In this document: in pieces, positions 44,020 to 53,284 of the stretch
Position numbering within the stretch: the first letter of the stretch is position 1
Layout of the letters: each line of letters starts with the position of its first letter
Source of the DNA: Pelomonas cellulosilytica
Lineage (GTDB): Bacteria; Pseudomonadota; Gammaproteobacteria; Burkholderiales; Burkholderiaceae_C
Length of the DNA stretch: 64,000 nt
Assembly: GCF_021353265.1 (NCBI RefSeq)
Contig: NZ_JAJTWU010000009.1
Span: forward strand, 124,001-188,000
Direction of reading: 5' to 3'
The notes under the pieces: generated by a model
Told to the model about the DNA's origin: nothing
What the model saw: only the letters and a program-made list of their open reading frames with translations
Database searches by the model: none
Program-made: the position numbers and the translations under genes

Positions 44020-45465
44020 CTATGCGATCAGCCGCGCCAGTGCACCCGGCTGGAAGTGCGCGTCGACGAAATCCGCCAGGCCATCGAACACGGCCTCCAG
44101 CGGCCGGCCAGCCTGACCGAACAGCGCTTGCAGCACGGCCGGCTGCTCGAACAGGCCGTGGGCATAGACGCCCAGCACGCGGCCGGCCTGCCAGCCGATG
44201 GGCTCGCCCGCACCATTGCGCAGCGCGACGCGCGGCGGCGCCAGCGCAGGGTGGGGCTGCGTGCGGCCGTGGCGGATCTCGTAGCCCTGGGCCTCTACGC
44301 CGCCCAGCCCGGCCCAGGGACCGTCCAGCGCGTCGAACCGCAGCGCCGTGTTGCGCAGCAGCTTGTCGGGCTCGAAAGCCGTCACCAGCGGCAGCAGGCC
44401 CAGACCCGGCGCGTTGCCGTCGATGCCATGCGTGTCTACCAGCGCTTCGCCCAGCATCTGCAGGCCGCCGCAGATGCCCAGCACGGGGCCGGGGTGGGCG
44501 TGAATGGCCGCATCCAGCTCCTGCGCGCGCAGCCAGGCCAGGTCCGCCGCGGTGGCCTTGCTGCCGGGCAGGATGACCCAGTCCGCGCCGGCCAAGTCGC
44601 GCGGCTCGCGGGCCCAGCTCAGGCGCACGCCCGGCAGCTGGCGCAGCGGCTGGAACTCGTCAAGGTTGGACAGCCGGGGGTAGGCGACGATGGCGATGTG
44701 CAGGCCGCTGCCGGCGGCCGCATCGTCGAAGACGCCGTCCTCTTCGGGCAGGCCGTGGCCGCGCCACATCGGCAGCGTCGCGACGGTGGGCACGCCGGTC
44801 AGGCGCTGCAGTTCCTCGGGGCCGGGCGACAGCAGCGAGGCGTCGCCGCGGAAGCGGTTCAGCACGAAGCCCCTCACCTGCTCGCGCACGTCAGCCGGCA
44901 TCAGCTGGTGGGTGCCGTAGAGGTGGGCGAAGGCGCCGCCGCGGTCGATGTCGGTGACGAGCAGGCAGGCGGCCTGCGCGTCGCGAGCCGTGCCGAGGTT
45001 GACGTAGTCGCTGGTCGCGAGGTTGATCTCGGCCGGCGAGCCGGCGCCCTCGATGACGACGACATCGTTCTCGGCCTGCAGCGCGCGCAGCGCCGCACTG
45101 GCCCGCGGCGCCAGCAGCGCGCTGCGCTTGCGCCACGGCATGCGGGAGAGCTGCGCGTCCACTTCGCCCAGCACGACGACCTGGCTCTGCGTGTCGGCCT
45201 CGGGCTTGAGCAGCACCGGGTTCATGCGCACCTCGGGCACGCGGCGGGCGGCCAGTGCTTGGAAGTACTGCGCGCTGCCGATCTCGCCAAGCCGTCCGTC
45301 CGGGCCTGGCACGACGCGCGCGTTGTTGCTCATGTTCTGCGCCTTGAACGGCGCGACTGTCAGGCCCTGGCGTGCATACCAGCGGCACAGCGCCGTGGCC
45401 AGCCAGCTTTTGCCGGCGCCGCTGGTTGTGCCCAGCACCATGACGGCCTTGCCTTGCGGGCTCAT
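44020..45465 (-). CDS. cobQ: Cobyric acid synthase
   Basis: 481 residues. Amidates adenosylcobyrinic acid a,c-diamide at b, d, e and g using glutamine and ATP. The N-terminal dethiobiotin-synthetase-like domain has VMVLGTTSGAGKSWLATALC, APFKAQNMSNNARV and VIEGAGSPAEINL; the C-terminal glutaminase domain has the catalytic Cys in VLGICGGLQMLGE and a late His in VLGVYAHGLFE. It shares four bases with the upstream cobC gene. Last gene of the cobalamin run. Confidence 0.96.
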   Translation of the reverse strand: MSPQGKAVMVLGTTSGAGKSWLATALCRWYARQGLTVAPFKAQNMSNNARVVPGPDGRLGEIGSAQYFQALAARRVPEVRMNPVLLKPEADTQSQVVVLGEVDAQLSRMPWRKRSALLAPRASAALRALQAENDVVVIEGAGSPAEINLATSDYVNLGTARDAQAACLLVTDIDRGGAFAHLYGTHQLMPADVREQVRGFVLNRFRGDASLLSPGPEELQRLTGVPTVATLPMWRGHGLPEEDGVFDDAAAGSGLHIAIVAYPRLSNLDEFQPLRQLPGVRLSWAREPRDLAGADWVILPGSKATAADLAWLRAQELDAAIHAHPGPVLGICGGLQMLGEALVDTHGIDGNAPGLGLLPLVTAFEPDKLLRNTALRFDALDGPWAGLGGVEAQGYEIRHGRTQPHPALAPPRVALRNGAGEPIGWQAGRVLGVYAHGLFEQPAVLQALFGQAGRPLEAVFDGLADFVDAHFQPGALARLIA

Positions 45466-46442
45466 GAGTCCTCGCCTTCGATTTCCAGCAGCGCCTCCTG
45501 CAGCGCCTGCTGGGCCACCGGTGGCTGGGCCGACACGCGCACCCAGCCGTCCAGGCCGAACGAGGCGGCGTCCCGCACGCGGATGCCGTGCTCGCGCAGC
45601 CGCAGGCCGATGTCGGGCCGCGGCGGGCGGGCCAGCCAGAAGTTCGTGGAGCTCGGGCGTTGCAGCCAGTCCACGTCGGCCAGCATCGCGCGCTGGGACG
45701 TCGTCCATCGGCGCAGCTCGGCACGGGCGTCGGCCAGCCAGGCCTGCGTGTCGGCCTCGGGCCAGTGCATCAGCATTGCGACGCCTTCGGCCGACAGGAC
45801 CCAGCTCGGCGCGAGCGACAGCGCGTGGCACCACGCCTCGTCGGCCGCCGACGCGACGATGTAGCCGGCACGAATGCCGGTCAGCCCCAGCGCCTTGTTC
45901 GGGCAGATGAGCTGCCAGGCGCCCGGCGGCAGCGCGGGCGCATCGCCGGACAGCCGCAGCGGCTCGTAGGCGCGGTCGACGACGACCAGCGCGTCCAGCG
46001 CTGGCCAGTCGGCGTGGCTCTCGCCCGTCGGGTTGGCGGGCTCGCAGATCCACACGAGGGCAGGCGCGGCGGGGCGGATGTCGGCGGGCGTGGCATAGGG
46101 CTTCACGGTAAGCCCCAGCGCGCGGGCGGCGAGCGCATAGTCGCCGAAGCCGGGCTGCGGCACCCACACTTCGCGCCGCCCGGCCAGCATCGCGGCCAGC
46201 GTCAGCCGGCGGATGCCCTCGGCGCCGCCGGCCGTCGGCAGGATGAGGTTGGCCTCGCCATCGCCGGCCAGGCGCCGGCGCAGCACGCGGTAGCCGGGGT
46301 CGGGGTAGCGGGTGCGGTCGGCCGCCTGCACGGCCCGCAGCAGCGCCGGCGGCGGACCCAGCGGGCTGGCGTTGGTGGAGAAATCGTGCAGCGCCGGCGG
46401 GCCGTCGTCGGGCCCGCCGTGCTCGGCTTGCAAAGGTGTCAT
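45462..46442 (-). CDS. cobC: Threonine-phosphate decarboxylase
   Basis: 326 residues, PLP aminotransferase fold. It makes (R)-1-amino-2-propanol phosphate, the linker between corrin ring and nucleotide loop; Salmonella calls it CobD. DFSTNASPLGPPPALL, WICEPANPTGES, VVVDRAYEPLRL and the PLP-lysine segment ICPNKALGLTGIRAGY are visible. Overlaps cbiB and cobQ by four bases each. The aminotransferase relative HisC is excluded by context and by the cobC-like start. Confidence 0.92.
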   Translation of the reverse strand: MTPLQAEHGGPDDGPPALHDFSTNASPLGPPPALLRAVQAADRTRYPDPGYRVLRRRLAGDGEANLILPTAGGAEGIRRLTLAAMLAGRREVWVPQPGFGDYALAARALGLTVKPYATPADIRPAAPALVWICEPANPTGESHADWPALDALVVVDRAYEPLRLSGDAPALPPGAWQLICPNKALGLTGIRAGYIVASAADEAWCHALSLAPSWVLSAEGVAMLMHWPEADTQAWLADARAELRRWTTSQRAMLADVDWLQRPSSTNFWLARPPRPDIGLRLREHGIRVRDAASFGLDGWVRVSAQPPVAQQALQEALLEIEGEDS

Positions 46443-47353
46443 GAAGCGCTCCTCAAGGCCCAGGCCAGGCCGGCCATCAGCACGGTACCCGCGACGACGG
46501 CTTGCTGCGCGACGCCGCAGGCCGCCTGCAGGTCGCCGGGCCGGGCCGCTGTGCCCTCGGCATGCAGCGTGTAGACGCCGGGCTTGGACAGCCGGCGGCC
46601 CAGCCGCAGCGCCATCGCCGCCATCGGCCAGCCGCTGTTGGGCGACGGCGTGCGGCGGGCCTCGCGCGGCAGCGCCCGCAGCGACGGCGGCCACAGCAGC
46701 AGCGCGGTGACGCGCGCCGGCAGCCACGACAGCAGGTCGTCCGCGCGCGCGGCCCACTTGCCGCTCCATTCGCGCTCGTCGCGGTAGCCCCACATCGCAT
46801 CGGCCGTGTTCGCAAAACGGTAGACGGCCGCGCCCGGCAGGCCGAAGACGGCGAACCAGAACAGCGGCGCGATGACCGAGTCGTTGAGGTTCTCGGCCAG
46901 CGTCTCGATGGCGGCCTCGCGCACCTCGGTCTCGGTCAGCGCCGACGTGTCGCGGCTGACCAGACGCGACAGCCGCGCGCGGCCGGCGTCCAGTGACTGC
47001 TGCAGTGCGACCTCGACGGCCAGCGCCTCGTCGGACAGCATGCGCCAGGCCAGCAGCGGCTTCAGCAGCAGCCCCGTCAGCAGCGCCGCGCCCAGCAGGC
47101 GTGGCCACGAGGTCGCCGGTTGCAGGCCGATCAGCACCCAGCCTGCCAGCCACAGTGCGACGAAGGCCACGCCGGCCGCGCCCACCAGCCATGCGAGCGC
47201 GCCGGCCGTGAACGCCAGTGCAGGCGGCAGGCGCGTCAGCTTGAACCAGCCGAGGTAGCGGCCCATCGCGACGACCGGATGCGCCCACGCCGGCGGCTCG
47301 CCCCACAGGCGGTCCACCGACAGTGCGACGACGAGGGACAGCGGCAGCAGCAT
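46439..47353 (-). CDS. cbiB: Adenosylcobinamide-phosphate synthase
   Basis: 304 residues, integral membrane, about five or six helices. Attaches the aminopropanol (phosphate) arm to cobyric acid; named CobD in Pseudomonas. Blocks: DRLWGEPPAWAHPVVAMGRY, EAAIETLAENLNDSVIAPLFW, YRFANTADAMWGYR and RRTPSPNSGWPMAAMA, all typical of the family. Overlaps cobC by four bases; starts 12 bases after the DUF1636 gene. Confidence 0.95.
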   Translation of the reverse strand: MLLPLSLVVALSVDRLWGEPPAWAHPVVAMGRYLGWFKLTRLPPALAFTAGALAWLVGAAGVAFVALWLAGWVLIGLQPATSWPRLLGAALLTGLLLKPLLAWRMLSDEALAVEVALQQSLDAGRARLSRLVSRDTSALTETEVREAAIETLAENLNDSVIAPLFWFAVFGLPGAAVYRFANTADAMWGYRDEREWSGKWAARADDLLSWLPARVTALLLWPPSLRALPREARRTPSPNSGWPMAAMALRLGRRLSKPGVYTLHAEGTAARPGDLQAACGVAQQAVVAGTVLMAGLAWALRSAS

Positions 47354-47365
47354 GCGGTCAGGCGT

Positions 47366-47701
47366 TCATGCGAGGGGCGGCAGCCGCGCCAGCACGGCGC
47401 TCTTGAGCCGCTCGGGCCGGCGCGCCCAGGCTAGCAAGCCGTCGCCAGGCTCGGCGTGCTGTGCAGCCACGTCCAGCAGCGCGTCGACGCAGGCGTCGTC
47501 CGGCGTCAATTGGCCGAACACATAGCTGTGCTTGCCGGCGCCTTGCAGCGCGGCCGTGCAGCTCTGCTTACAGGCGGCCATGCAGGCCTGGCCGCGGATG
47601 GGCAGCGTGCAGTCGCGCGCGAGCGCCTCGTTCTCGACGGCTTCCAGCAGCGCCTGCCCCTGGCCGTCGGCACAGGTCGTGCAAATGGTGATCGTGCTCA
47701 A
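47366..47701 (-). CDS. DUF1636 Cys-rich metal-binding protein
   Basis: 111 residues. Thioredoxin-like ferredoxin pattern: TICTTC near the start and GQACMAACKQSC in the middle, then HSYVFGQLTPDDA, as in DUF1636, a family often seen in cobalamin gene clusters. It could carry an iron-sulphur cluster or other metal, perhaps an electron donor for corrinoid reduction before adenosylation (inference). TTG 47701 overlaps the cobO stop (TTGA) and is the only start near the conserved N-terminus. Confidence 0.82.
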   Translation of the reverse strand: MSTITICTTCADGQGQALLEAVENEALARDCTLPIRGQACMAACKQSCTAALQGAGKHSYVFGQLTPDDACVDALLDVAAQHAEPGDGLLAWARRPERLKSAVLARLPPLA

Positions 47702-48267
47702 TCCTCGATCCCCCGCTGCGCCGGCACTCCGGCCTGGTAGTGGTGCTTGACCAGCGTCATCTCGGTGACCGTGTCGGCCAGCTCGACCAGTTCGGCCGGC
47801 GCGCCGCGGCCGGTCAGCACGACGTTGACATGGGAGGGCCGCTCGCGAAGGCAGGCCAGCACTGACTCCAGCGGCAGCCAGCCGTAGCGCAAGGGGTACA
47901 TGATCTCGTCCAGCACCACCATGAAATGCTCGCCGGCGCGGATCGTGGCCTCGGCCTGGGCCCAGCCGTCGCGGGCGAGCTGGGCGGAATGCTCCAGGTC
48001 CTTGCTCTTCCACGAGAAGCCGTCGCCCAGCCCAATGACCGGCACGCCCAGTTGCTCGAAGACGCGGTGCTCGCCGAAGCGGGCGCTGGGCACCTTCATG
48101 AACTGGTAGATCCTGACCGCTTTGCCACGGCCGTGCGCGCGCAGCGCCAGGCCGAAGGCGGCCGTGCTCTTGCCCTTGCCGTCGCCGGTGTGCACAAGCA
48201 CCAGGCCGCGCCGTTCCGCCTTGGGCACGATGCGCTCGTGGTTGAGCGGGGGGTGTTCAATTTCCAT
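47698..48267 (-). CDS. cobO: Cob(I)yrinic acid a,c-diamide adenosyltransferase
   Basis: 189 residues, CobA/BtuR family. Adenosylates the corrinoid cobalt with ATP. LVLVHTGDGKGKSTAAFGLA is the P-loop, VLDEIMYPLRYGWL the Walker B-like block and VVLTGRGAPAELVELAD a family block. Overlaps bluB by 11 bases and the DUF1636 gene by four. Confidence 0.96.
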   Translation of the reverse strand: MEIEHPPLNHERIVPKAERRGLVLVHTGDGKGKSTAAFGLALRAHGRGKAVRIYQFMKVPSARFGEHRVFEQLGVPVIGLGDGFSWKSKDLEHSAQLARDGWAQAEATIRAGEHFMVVLDEIMYPLRYGWLPLESVLACLRERPSHVNVVLTGRGAPAELVELADTVTEMTLVKHHYQAGVPAQRGIED

Positions 48268-48907
48268 CGTCGGGACACTCCATCAACAGTTCATGCAGCG
48301 GCCGACGCTGACGCCAGCCGCATTCTTCCAGCATCGGCCGCGCGTAGAAGGCCGGCACCGGCCCCAGGCACAGCAGGCCCAGCGGCTCGGCGCCGGGCGG
48401 TAGTTGCAGCAGCCGGGCCAGCGCGGCGGGGTCGAACATCGACACCCAGCCAAGCCCCAGGTTCTCGGCGCGTGCGGCCAACCACAGGTTCTGCACCGCG
48501 CAGGCGGCCGAGCACCAGGCCATCTCGCGTGGCAGTGTGCGGCGGCCGAAAACGGTGCCGTCGTCCGGCGCGACGATGACGGCCAGCAGCTCGGCGCAGT
48601 CGCGCAGGCCTTCCACCTTCAGCTGCAGGAACTCGCCCGCGCGCTTACCCAGCGCCTGCGCGGTGGCCTGTCGCTCGGCCTCCACCAGCGGTGCGAGCCG
48701 ATCGCGCCAGGCGGGCGTGCTCAGCCGCATGAAGCGCCAGGGCTGCATCAGCCCGACCGACGGCCCCTGGTGGGCGGCCTGCAGCAGGCGTTGCAGCTGC
48801 TCTTCGGGCAGCGGCGGCGACGGCTGGAAGTGGCGCACATCGCGGCGCTGCGCGATGACGCGGTAGATCGCGTCGCGCTCGGCGGTGCTGAAGCCGGTGT
48901 CAGACAT
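48257..48907 (-). CDS. bluB: 5,6-Dimethylbenzimidazole synthase
   Basis: 216 residues, flavin destructase of the nitroreductase fold. Converts reduced FMN plus O2 to the lower ligand DMB, so it needs oxygen. IAQRRDVRHF, AAHQGPSVGLMQPWRF, LPREMAWCSAACAVQNLWLA and LGLGWVSMFDP are BluB blocks. Overlaps the 3' end of cobN by eight bases. Its presence means the cell makes its own lower ligand, useful for remodelling imported corrinoids. Confidence 0.94.
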   Translation of the reverse strand: MSDTGFSTAERDAIYRVIAQRRDVRHFQPSPPLPEEQLQRLLQAAHQGPSVGLMQPWRFMRLSTPAWRDRLAPLVEAERQATAQALGKRAGEFLQLKVEGLRDCAELLAVIVAPDDGTVFGRRTLPREMAWCSAACAVQNLWLAARAENLGLGWVSMFDPAALARLLQLPPGAEPLGLLCLGPVPAFYARPMLEECGWRQRRPLHELLMECPDDGN

Positions 48908-51900
48908 GGTGCAACTCCGGTTGAGGCCGGCGCCGGCCCTGCCAGGCGGCGCCGCCGGCTACGAGCAGCAGCATGCCGGTGCCGGCCAGCGCCTGCGACA
49001 GCAGGCTGGCCGCAGTGGCGGTCTTGGACGGCGTCTCGGCGGCGGGCTGCGCCTGCAGCTGCAGGCCGCGTACGGCGGGCGTAGGCGAAGGCGCAGGCCC
49101 AGGCGTTGCGCGTGCCCCGTGGGTTTGGGCTTGCGCAGCAGTCGGCGTGACGACCGTCTGCGGCTGCTGGCCCTCGGCCCAGCGGCGCACGCCGGCCAGC
49201 TCGTTGGCCAGCGGCGCCTGGCGCGTCAGATCCCGGTACTGCTGTGCGAGCTGTTGGCGCGTGGCGGCGTCCGGCTGCCAGTAGCCCAGGCGCTCGGCCT
49301 GGATCAGCCGCTCCAGCGTCTGCGCATAGGCCTGCGGGTTCTGCCGCAGCCATTGCGGCACGCCCAGCCGGTGCTTGTCCTGCACCAGCACGTCGTAGAA
49401 GCTCTGCCAATGGTCGGCCCGCACGGTGCCCGGCGCGATGTGCTGCCAGCCGAAGCTGTACTGCACAGCCTTGAGCACCTGCAGCGCGCCGGCCCAGCCC
49501 TCGGCCTGCTGCGCCTTCAGCCAGCCGGGGTGAAGGTAGCGTGTCTGCATCTCCAGCGCCAGGGCCTGGGCGGCCGTCTCGGTGTGCTGCTCGGCCGCGT
49601 CCTGCAGCTGGCTGACGTGCAGCGTGATGTCTTCCGCCTTGCCCGCCACCTTCGCGGCGGCGGTCAGGCCACCGAGGTACTGGAAGGGATCGTCACTGCT
49701 GACCATCGCATAGAGGTGGCTGCTGCGCGACATCAGCGCCGCGTCGGTGTGGCGCAGGTGGGCGCCGAGCGCCTGCCGGGCCTGCGCGGCGGGCACGGCC
49801 AGTGGCTCGCCGTCTACGTAGGGCTGGCTCATCGTGTTCAGGAAGAGCTGGCCCAGGCGCGGGTCGGCCTGGCCGTTGCGGGTCTGCAGTCCGTCGGACT
49901 GCACAGCGTCGGCGATGCCGGTGCCGTAGTCGCCCGCGGGGTTGCCGAACACGCGGGCCAGCGCCAGCGCCCTGGCCTGCGCCGGCTTCACGCCGGCCCG
50001 GCGCAGCTCGCGCTCCACGGCCGCGTTGTTCTGCGCGATGGCGTTGCCGGGCTCGGCCCGGGCCACGGTGGCGACGGCCTGGTCCAGAAGCTTCATCAGC
50101 GCAGGGAACTGGTCTCGGTAGGAGCCGGTGACGGACAGCAGCACGTCCACACGCGGCCGGCCCAACTCGGCCGGTGGCAACAGCTCGATGCTGGTGGGGC
50201 GGCCGGTGGTGTCCCAGATGGGCCGCGCGCCCAGCGCGACGAGCGCCTGCGCTTCCATGACGCCCTGGTGGCGCAGCGTCTCGCCGGCCCACAGCGACAG
50301 CGCCAGCCGCTGCGGCGCGCGGCCGCTGCGGGCCTGCTCGGCGTACCAGCGCTTGAAGAGCGCCTGTGCGGCCTCGTAGGCCTGGCGCGTGGGCAGGCGA
50401 TTCGGGTCCAGCCCGGTAAGGTTGCGGCCGGTGGGCAGGCTCTCGGGGTTGCGGAGCAAGTCGCCGCCATAGGCGGCCGGCAGGAAGCGGCCGTCCAGCG
50501 CGCGCAGCAGGCCGGGCATCTCGCCTTCGATGCCCAGTCGTACCCACATCTGCTGCGCCCGCAGCGCCAGCTCGCGCAGCGCCGCCGAGTCGATGGGCTT
50601 GCGCGCCGCGCGGTTGGGCACGAAGCCGTCGCCGCAGGCGCCGCTCGCCGCGGGGGTTGATGCGCTGCTGGCCGCCATGCAGGCCGACGGGCGCAGGTCC
50701 AGCAGGCTGGCGGCCTCGGCATCCTGCAGCGCCAGCGCCAGCCAGCGCGCCGGGCGGGCCTGAGCCACGCCCTCGTGGTTGATGAGGAAGGCCTCGTCGA
50801 TGTCCTCGCCCAGCGCTTCGATCAGCGGCACGCGCAGCCACTGCAGGATGGAGCCGCGCCGCTGCGCCTCGTCGGGCACGCTGCCGAACACCGCCAGGCC
50901 CTGCGGCTGGGAGCTTTGCGCGAGCCGGTCCAGCCAGGGGTGCAGCAGTTCCAGGAAACCGGCGAAGTTGGCCGCGATCTGCTCGGTCGTCCAGCCCAGG
51001 TCGTGGTGCAGGTTGTGCTCGACGAACTGCTGCGTCATGTCCCGCTCCAGCCGCTGGCGTGTGGGGCCGGGGTCCACGGTCTCCCACTCGTGCATCAGCT
51101 CGTGCATGTGGGCCATGCGCGCGTTGAAGCCGGCCGGCGCGAAGCTGGGCGTGCGGTGGCTGACCATCAGCGCGCGGCCGCGCCGCTTGGCGGTCAGCGC
51201 CTCGCCGAGGTTGTCGACGATGTAGGGGTAGATGACCGGCACGTCGCCCAGCGGCAGCCAGACCGGGTCCAGCACATCGGGCCCGCGCAGCTTGCCCGGA
51301 GCCCATTCCTGCGTGCCATGCGTGCCGAAGTGGATGACGGCGTCGGCCTGCCGCGCCCACAGATAGGTGGCCAGGTAATGGTGCGACAGCGGCGTCTTGC
51401 TGCGATGCATGAACGGGTCCTGCCCCAGGCGCAGCGTCTCCTCGCGGGGCGGTTGCGGCAACACGGCCAGCGCGCCGAGCTGCAGTCGCGGGATGACGAA
51501 CACCGGCTCGCCGCGCCAGCGCAGCACGTAGCGGCTGCTGGCCGGCGCACCCCAGCGCGCGACGATGGGTTCGCGTACGGCGGCCGGCAGCGCGTCGAAC
51601 CAGGCCTGGTAGCGCGTCAACGGCAGCGCCTCGGCCTGGCCCGCGTCCAGCAGCGCACGCAGGTCGGCGCCCGGGTAGTAGGCCGACAGCAGCGGCTTCA
51701 GGTCGTTGATCCAGTCCGTCTCGGCCCGCGGTGTGACCGCATAGCCCGCGGCTTGCAGACCCTCGCTGACGCGCGCCAGGCTGCGCGGCACGTTCAGGAA
51801 CGACGCACCGAAATTGCTGCCGCCCGGCGGGTAGTTGTAGACGAAGGCCACCAGCCGCTTGTCCGCATTGGGCTTGGCCTGCAGCGCGATCCAATGCGCC

Positions 51901-52955
51901 GCCTTGGCCGCGACGCTGGCCGCCTGTCGCTCGATGAGCTGGGCCTCGCCCTGCTTCGGGTGTGCCACGACGACCACCGGGTCGATGAGCCCGGCCGCCT
52001 CGGGCTGGGCGAAGTAGAAGGGGATGTCGGCCTGCGCCAGACCGGTCTCGCTGGCCTCCCAGACGGCAGCCGCGTCCTGCCGGTAGGGCTGGGTCTGCAG
52101 CACCGGCACGCCCCACCGCTCGAAGGTGGGCTGCAGGTTGGCGCCCTGCGTCAGCAGGGCGTGGTTGACAACGACGCGCGCCTGCAGCCGGCCGTCCTGC
52201 TCCAGTAGCTGAGCCAGCGGCGCGGCGCTCCACTGGCTGCTGAAGGCGGCGTAGGCCAGCACGCCCCGCTGCCGGAACAGCGCTAGCCAGCGGTCCAGCC
52301 AGGCGGTGTCGCCCTGCACGAAGTGGTAGCGGTGCAGCAGCAGCGCGACCGGCTCGCCGCGCAGGCCTTGTTGCGCGGCCCAGGCGCGGAATTCGGCAGC
52401 GTTGGCGAACAGCCCCGGTGCGCCCGGGTGGTAGATGCCGCGCTGCGGGATGGGCTGTGGCGGCGCCAGTGCCGGCGGTGGCTGCCCGGCCCATTGCGAG
52501 CGGGCCAGCGCGAACGCCGCCCGCGTGTTGGCCGGGCCGCCGGCCTGCAGGTAGGCGCGCAGGCCAGCGTCACCGGCTGCGGGCTCGCCGGGCGGAATCC
52601 ACAGCACGCGGGCGCCCGGCCGCGCGGCCTGGCGCAGCGGTGCGTCCAGCAGCGGCCGCAGCCGCGCCTCGGCGCTGGCATGGGGCACGTCCACCCACAC
52701 CCAGTCCGCCCGGCCTAGGGCCTTTTGCAGTGCCTGCTCCTGGGTGGGGGCCAGCGCGGCACCGCGCAGCGGGTATTCCAGCTGCTGCACGCTGAAGCCG
52801 GCGGCGCGGCCCTCGCGGTCGATCAGCGCATGCTTGGCCGCGGGCGTGACGTCCACGCTGATGAACAGCAGCCGCGGTGCGGCCGCAGCCCAGGCGCGCC
52901 CGCCGGCCAGGGCCAGCATCATCAGCAGGCCCAGCGTGCGCAGTCGCCGCGTCAT
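48900..52955 (-). CDS. cobN: Exported, membrane-anchored CobN-like chelatase
   Basis: 1351 residues, CobN/magnesium-chelatase H family, about as long as cytoplasmic CobN. The N-terminus is a signal peptide (LGLLMMLALAGGRAWA). The body has the family core: HFGTHGTQEWAPGKLRGPDV, YPYIVDNLGEALTAKRRGRA, PGGSNFGASFLNVPRSLA and WDTTGRPTSIELLPPAELGRP. After a Pro/Ala-rich linker (about 1260-1315) comes one hydrophobic helix (GTGMLLLVAGGAAW) and a basic tail. The enzyme should therefore sit in the periplasm, tethered to the inner membrane, not act as the cytoplasmic cobaltochelatase. No CobS/CobT or ChlI/ChlD gene is present. Upstream, overlapping genes encode ExbB- and ExbD-like proteins that could power it. 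Metal insertion, removal or corrinoid transfer are all possible. Confidence 0.9.
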   Translation of the reverse strand: MTRRLRTLGLLMMLALAGGRAWAAAAPRLLFISVDVTPAAKHALIDREGRAAGFSVQQLEYPLRGAALAPTQEQALQKALGRADWVWVDVPHASAEARLRPLLDAPLRQAARPGARVLWIPPGEPAAGDAGLRAYLQAGGPANTRAAFALARSQWAGQPPPALAPPQPIPQRGIYHPGAPGLFANAAEFRAWAAQQGLRGEPVALLLHRYHFVQGDTAWLDRWLALFRQRGVLAYAAFSSQWSAAPLAQLLEQDGRLQARVVVNHALLTQGANLQPTFERWGVPVLQTQPYRQDAAAVWEASETGLAQADIPFYFAQPEAAGLIDPVVVVAHPKQGEAQLIERQAASVAAKAAHWIALQAKPNADKRLVAFVYNYPPGGSNFGASFLNVPRSLARVSEGLQAAGYAVTPRAETDWINDLKPLLSAYYPGADLRALLDAGQAEALPLTRYQAWFDALPAAVREPIVARWGAPASSRYVLRWRGEPVFVIPRLQLGALAVLPQPPREETLRLGQDPFMHRSKTPLSHHYLATYLWARQADAVIHFGTHGTQEWAPGKLRGPDVLDPVWLPLGDVPVIYPYIVDNLGEALTAKRRGRALMVSHRTPSFAPAGFNARMAHMHELMHEWETVDPGPTRQRLERDMTQQFVEHNLHHDLGWTTEQIAANFAGFLELLHPWLDRLAQSSQPQGLAVFGSVPDEAQRRGSILQWLRVPLIEALGEDIDEAFLINHEGVAQARPARWLALALQDAEAASLLDLRPSACMAASSASTPAASGACGDGFVPNRAARKPIDSAALRELALRAQQMWVRLGIEGEMPGLLRALDGRFLPAAYGGDLLRNPESLPTGRNLTGLDPNRLPTRQAYEAAQALFKRWYAEQARSGRAPQRLALSLWAGETLRHQGVMEAQALVALGARPIWDTTGRPTSIELLPPAELGRPRVDVLLSVTGSYRDQFPALMKLLDQAVATVARAEPGNAIAQNNAAVERELRRAGVKPAQARALALARVFGNPAGDYGTGIADAVQSDGLQTRNGQADPRLGQLFLNTMSQPYVDGEPLAVPAAQARQALGAHLRHTDAALMSRSSHLYAMVSSDDPFQYLGGLTAAAKVAGKAEDITLHVSQLQDAAEQHTETAAQALALEMQTRYLHPGWLKAQQAEGWAGALQVLKAVQYSFGWQHIAPGTVRADHWQSFYDVLVQDKHRLGVPQWLRQNPQAYAQTLERLIQAERLGYWQPDAATRQQLAQQYRDLTRQAPLANELAGVRRWAEGQQPQTVVTPTAAQAQTHGARATPGPAPSPTPAVRGLQLQAQPAAETPSKTATAASLLSQALAGTGMLLLVAGGAAWQGRRRPQPELHHV

Positions 52956-53284
52956 CGCGGCGCGGAAGCGGCGTTGCCGCCCTCGGGCACGTAGATGATG
53001 CTGCCGTCCTTCATGCGGTAGGCCACGCCAGCGCGCTCGCCCTGGCCTTCGCTGCTGCCGCCGTTGCCGCGGTAGCGCACCTCCTGGCCGTCGCGGCGCA
53101 CGATGATCTCCATGCCCGGCTGGCCGGGGTTGCGGATGATGGTCTCGTTGGCCTGCGACTGCTGCTGCATCGCCACCGCCGTCAGCAGCGCGACGACCAG
53201 TACGAGGAACACGTCGACGAGGTTCACCGCCGACAGCAGCGGGTCGTCGTCCTCCTCGGCAAGGATGTGCAGCCGCTGGCTCAT
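52952..53284 (-). CDS. DUF2149 protein, ExbD/TolR-like stator partner
   Basis: 110 residues: a short cytoplasmic start, one membrane helix and a periplasmic domain. The helix region DPLLSAVNLVDVFLVLVVAL has an Asp (D24) at the position of the essential proton-carrying Asp of ExbD/TolR/MotB, followed by the same LVLV-type helix. The periplasmic part has IIVRRDGQEVRYRG and ends SIIYVPEGG. DUF2149 proteins are known beside CobN-like and MotA/TolQ/ExbB genes. Overlaps cobN (ATGA) and the ExbB-like gene. Confidence 0.83.
   Translation of the reverse strand: MSQRLHILAEEDDDPLLSAVNLVDVFLVLVVALLTAVAMQQQSQANETIIRNPGQPGMEIIVRRDGQEVRYRGNGGSSEGQGERAGVAYRMKDGSIIYVPEGGNAASAPR

Noticed and set aside
48900-52955. 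CobN as the ordinary cytoplasmic cobaltochelatase of aerobic B12 synthesis
   Set aside because: It has a signal peptide and a C-terminal membrane helix, and no CobS/CobT partners or ring genes are nearby.
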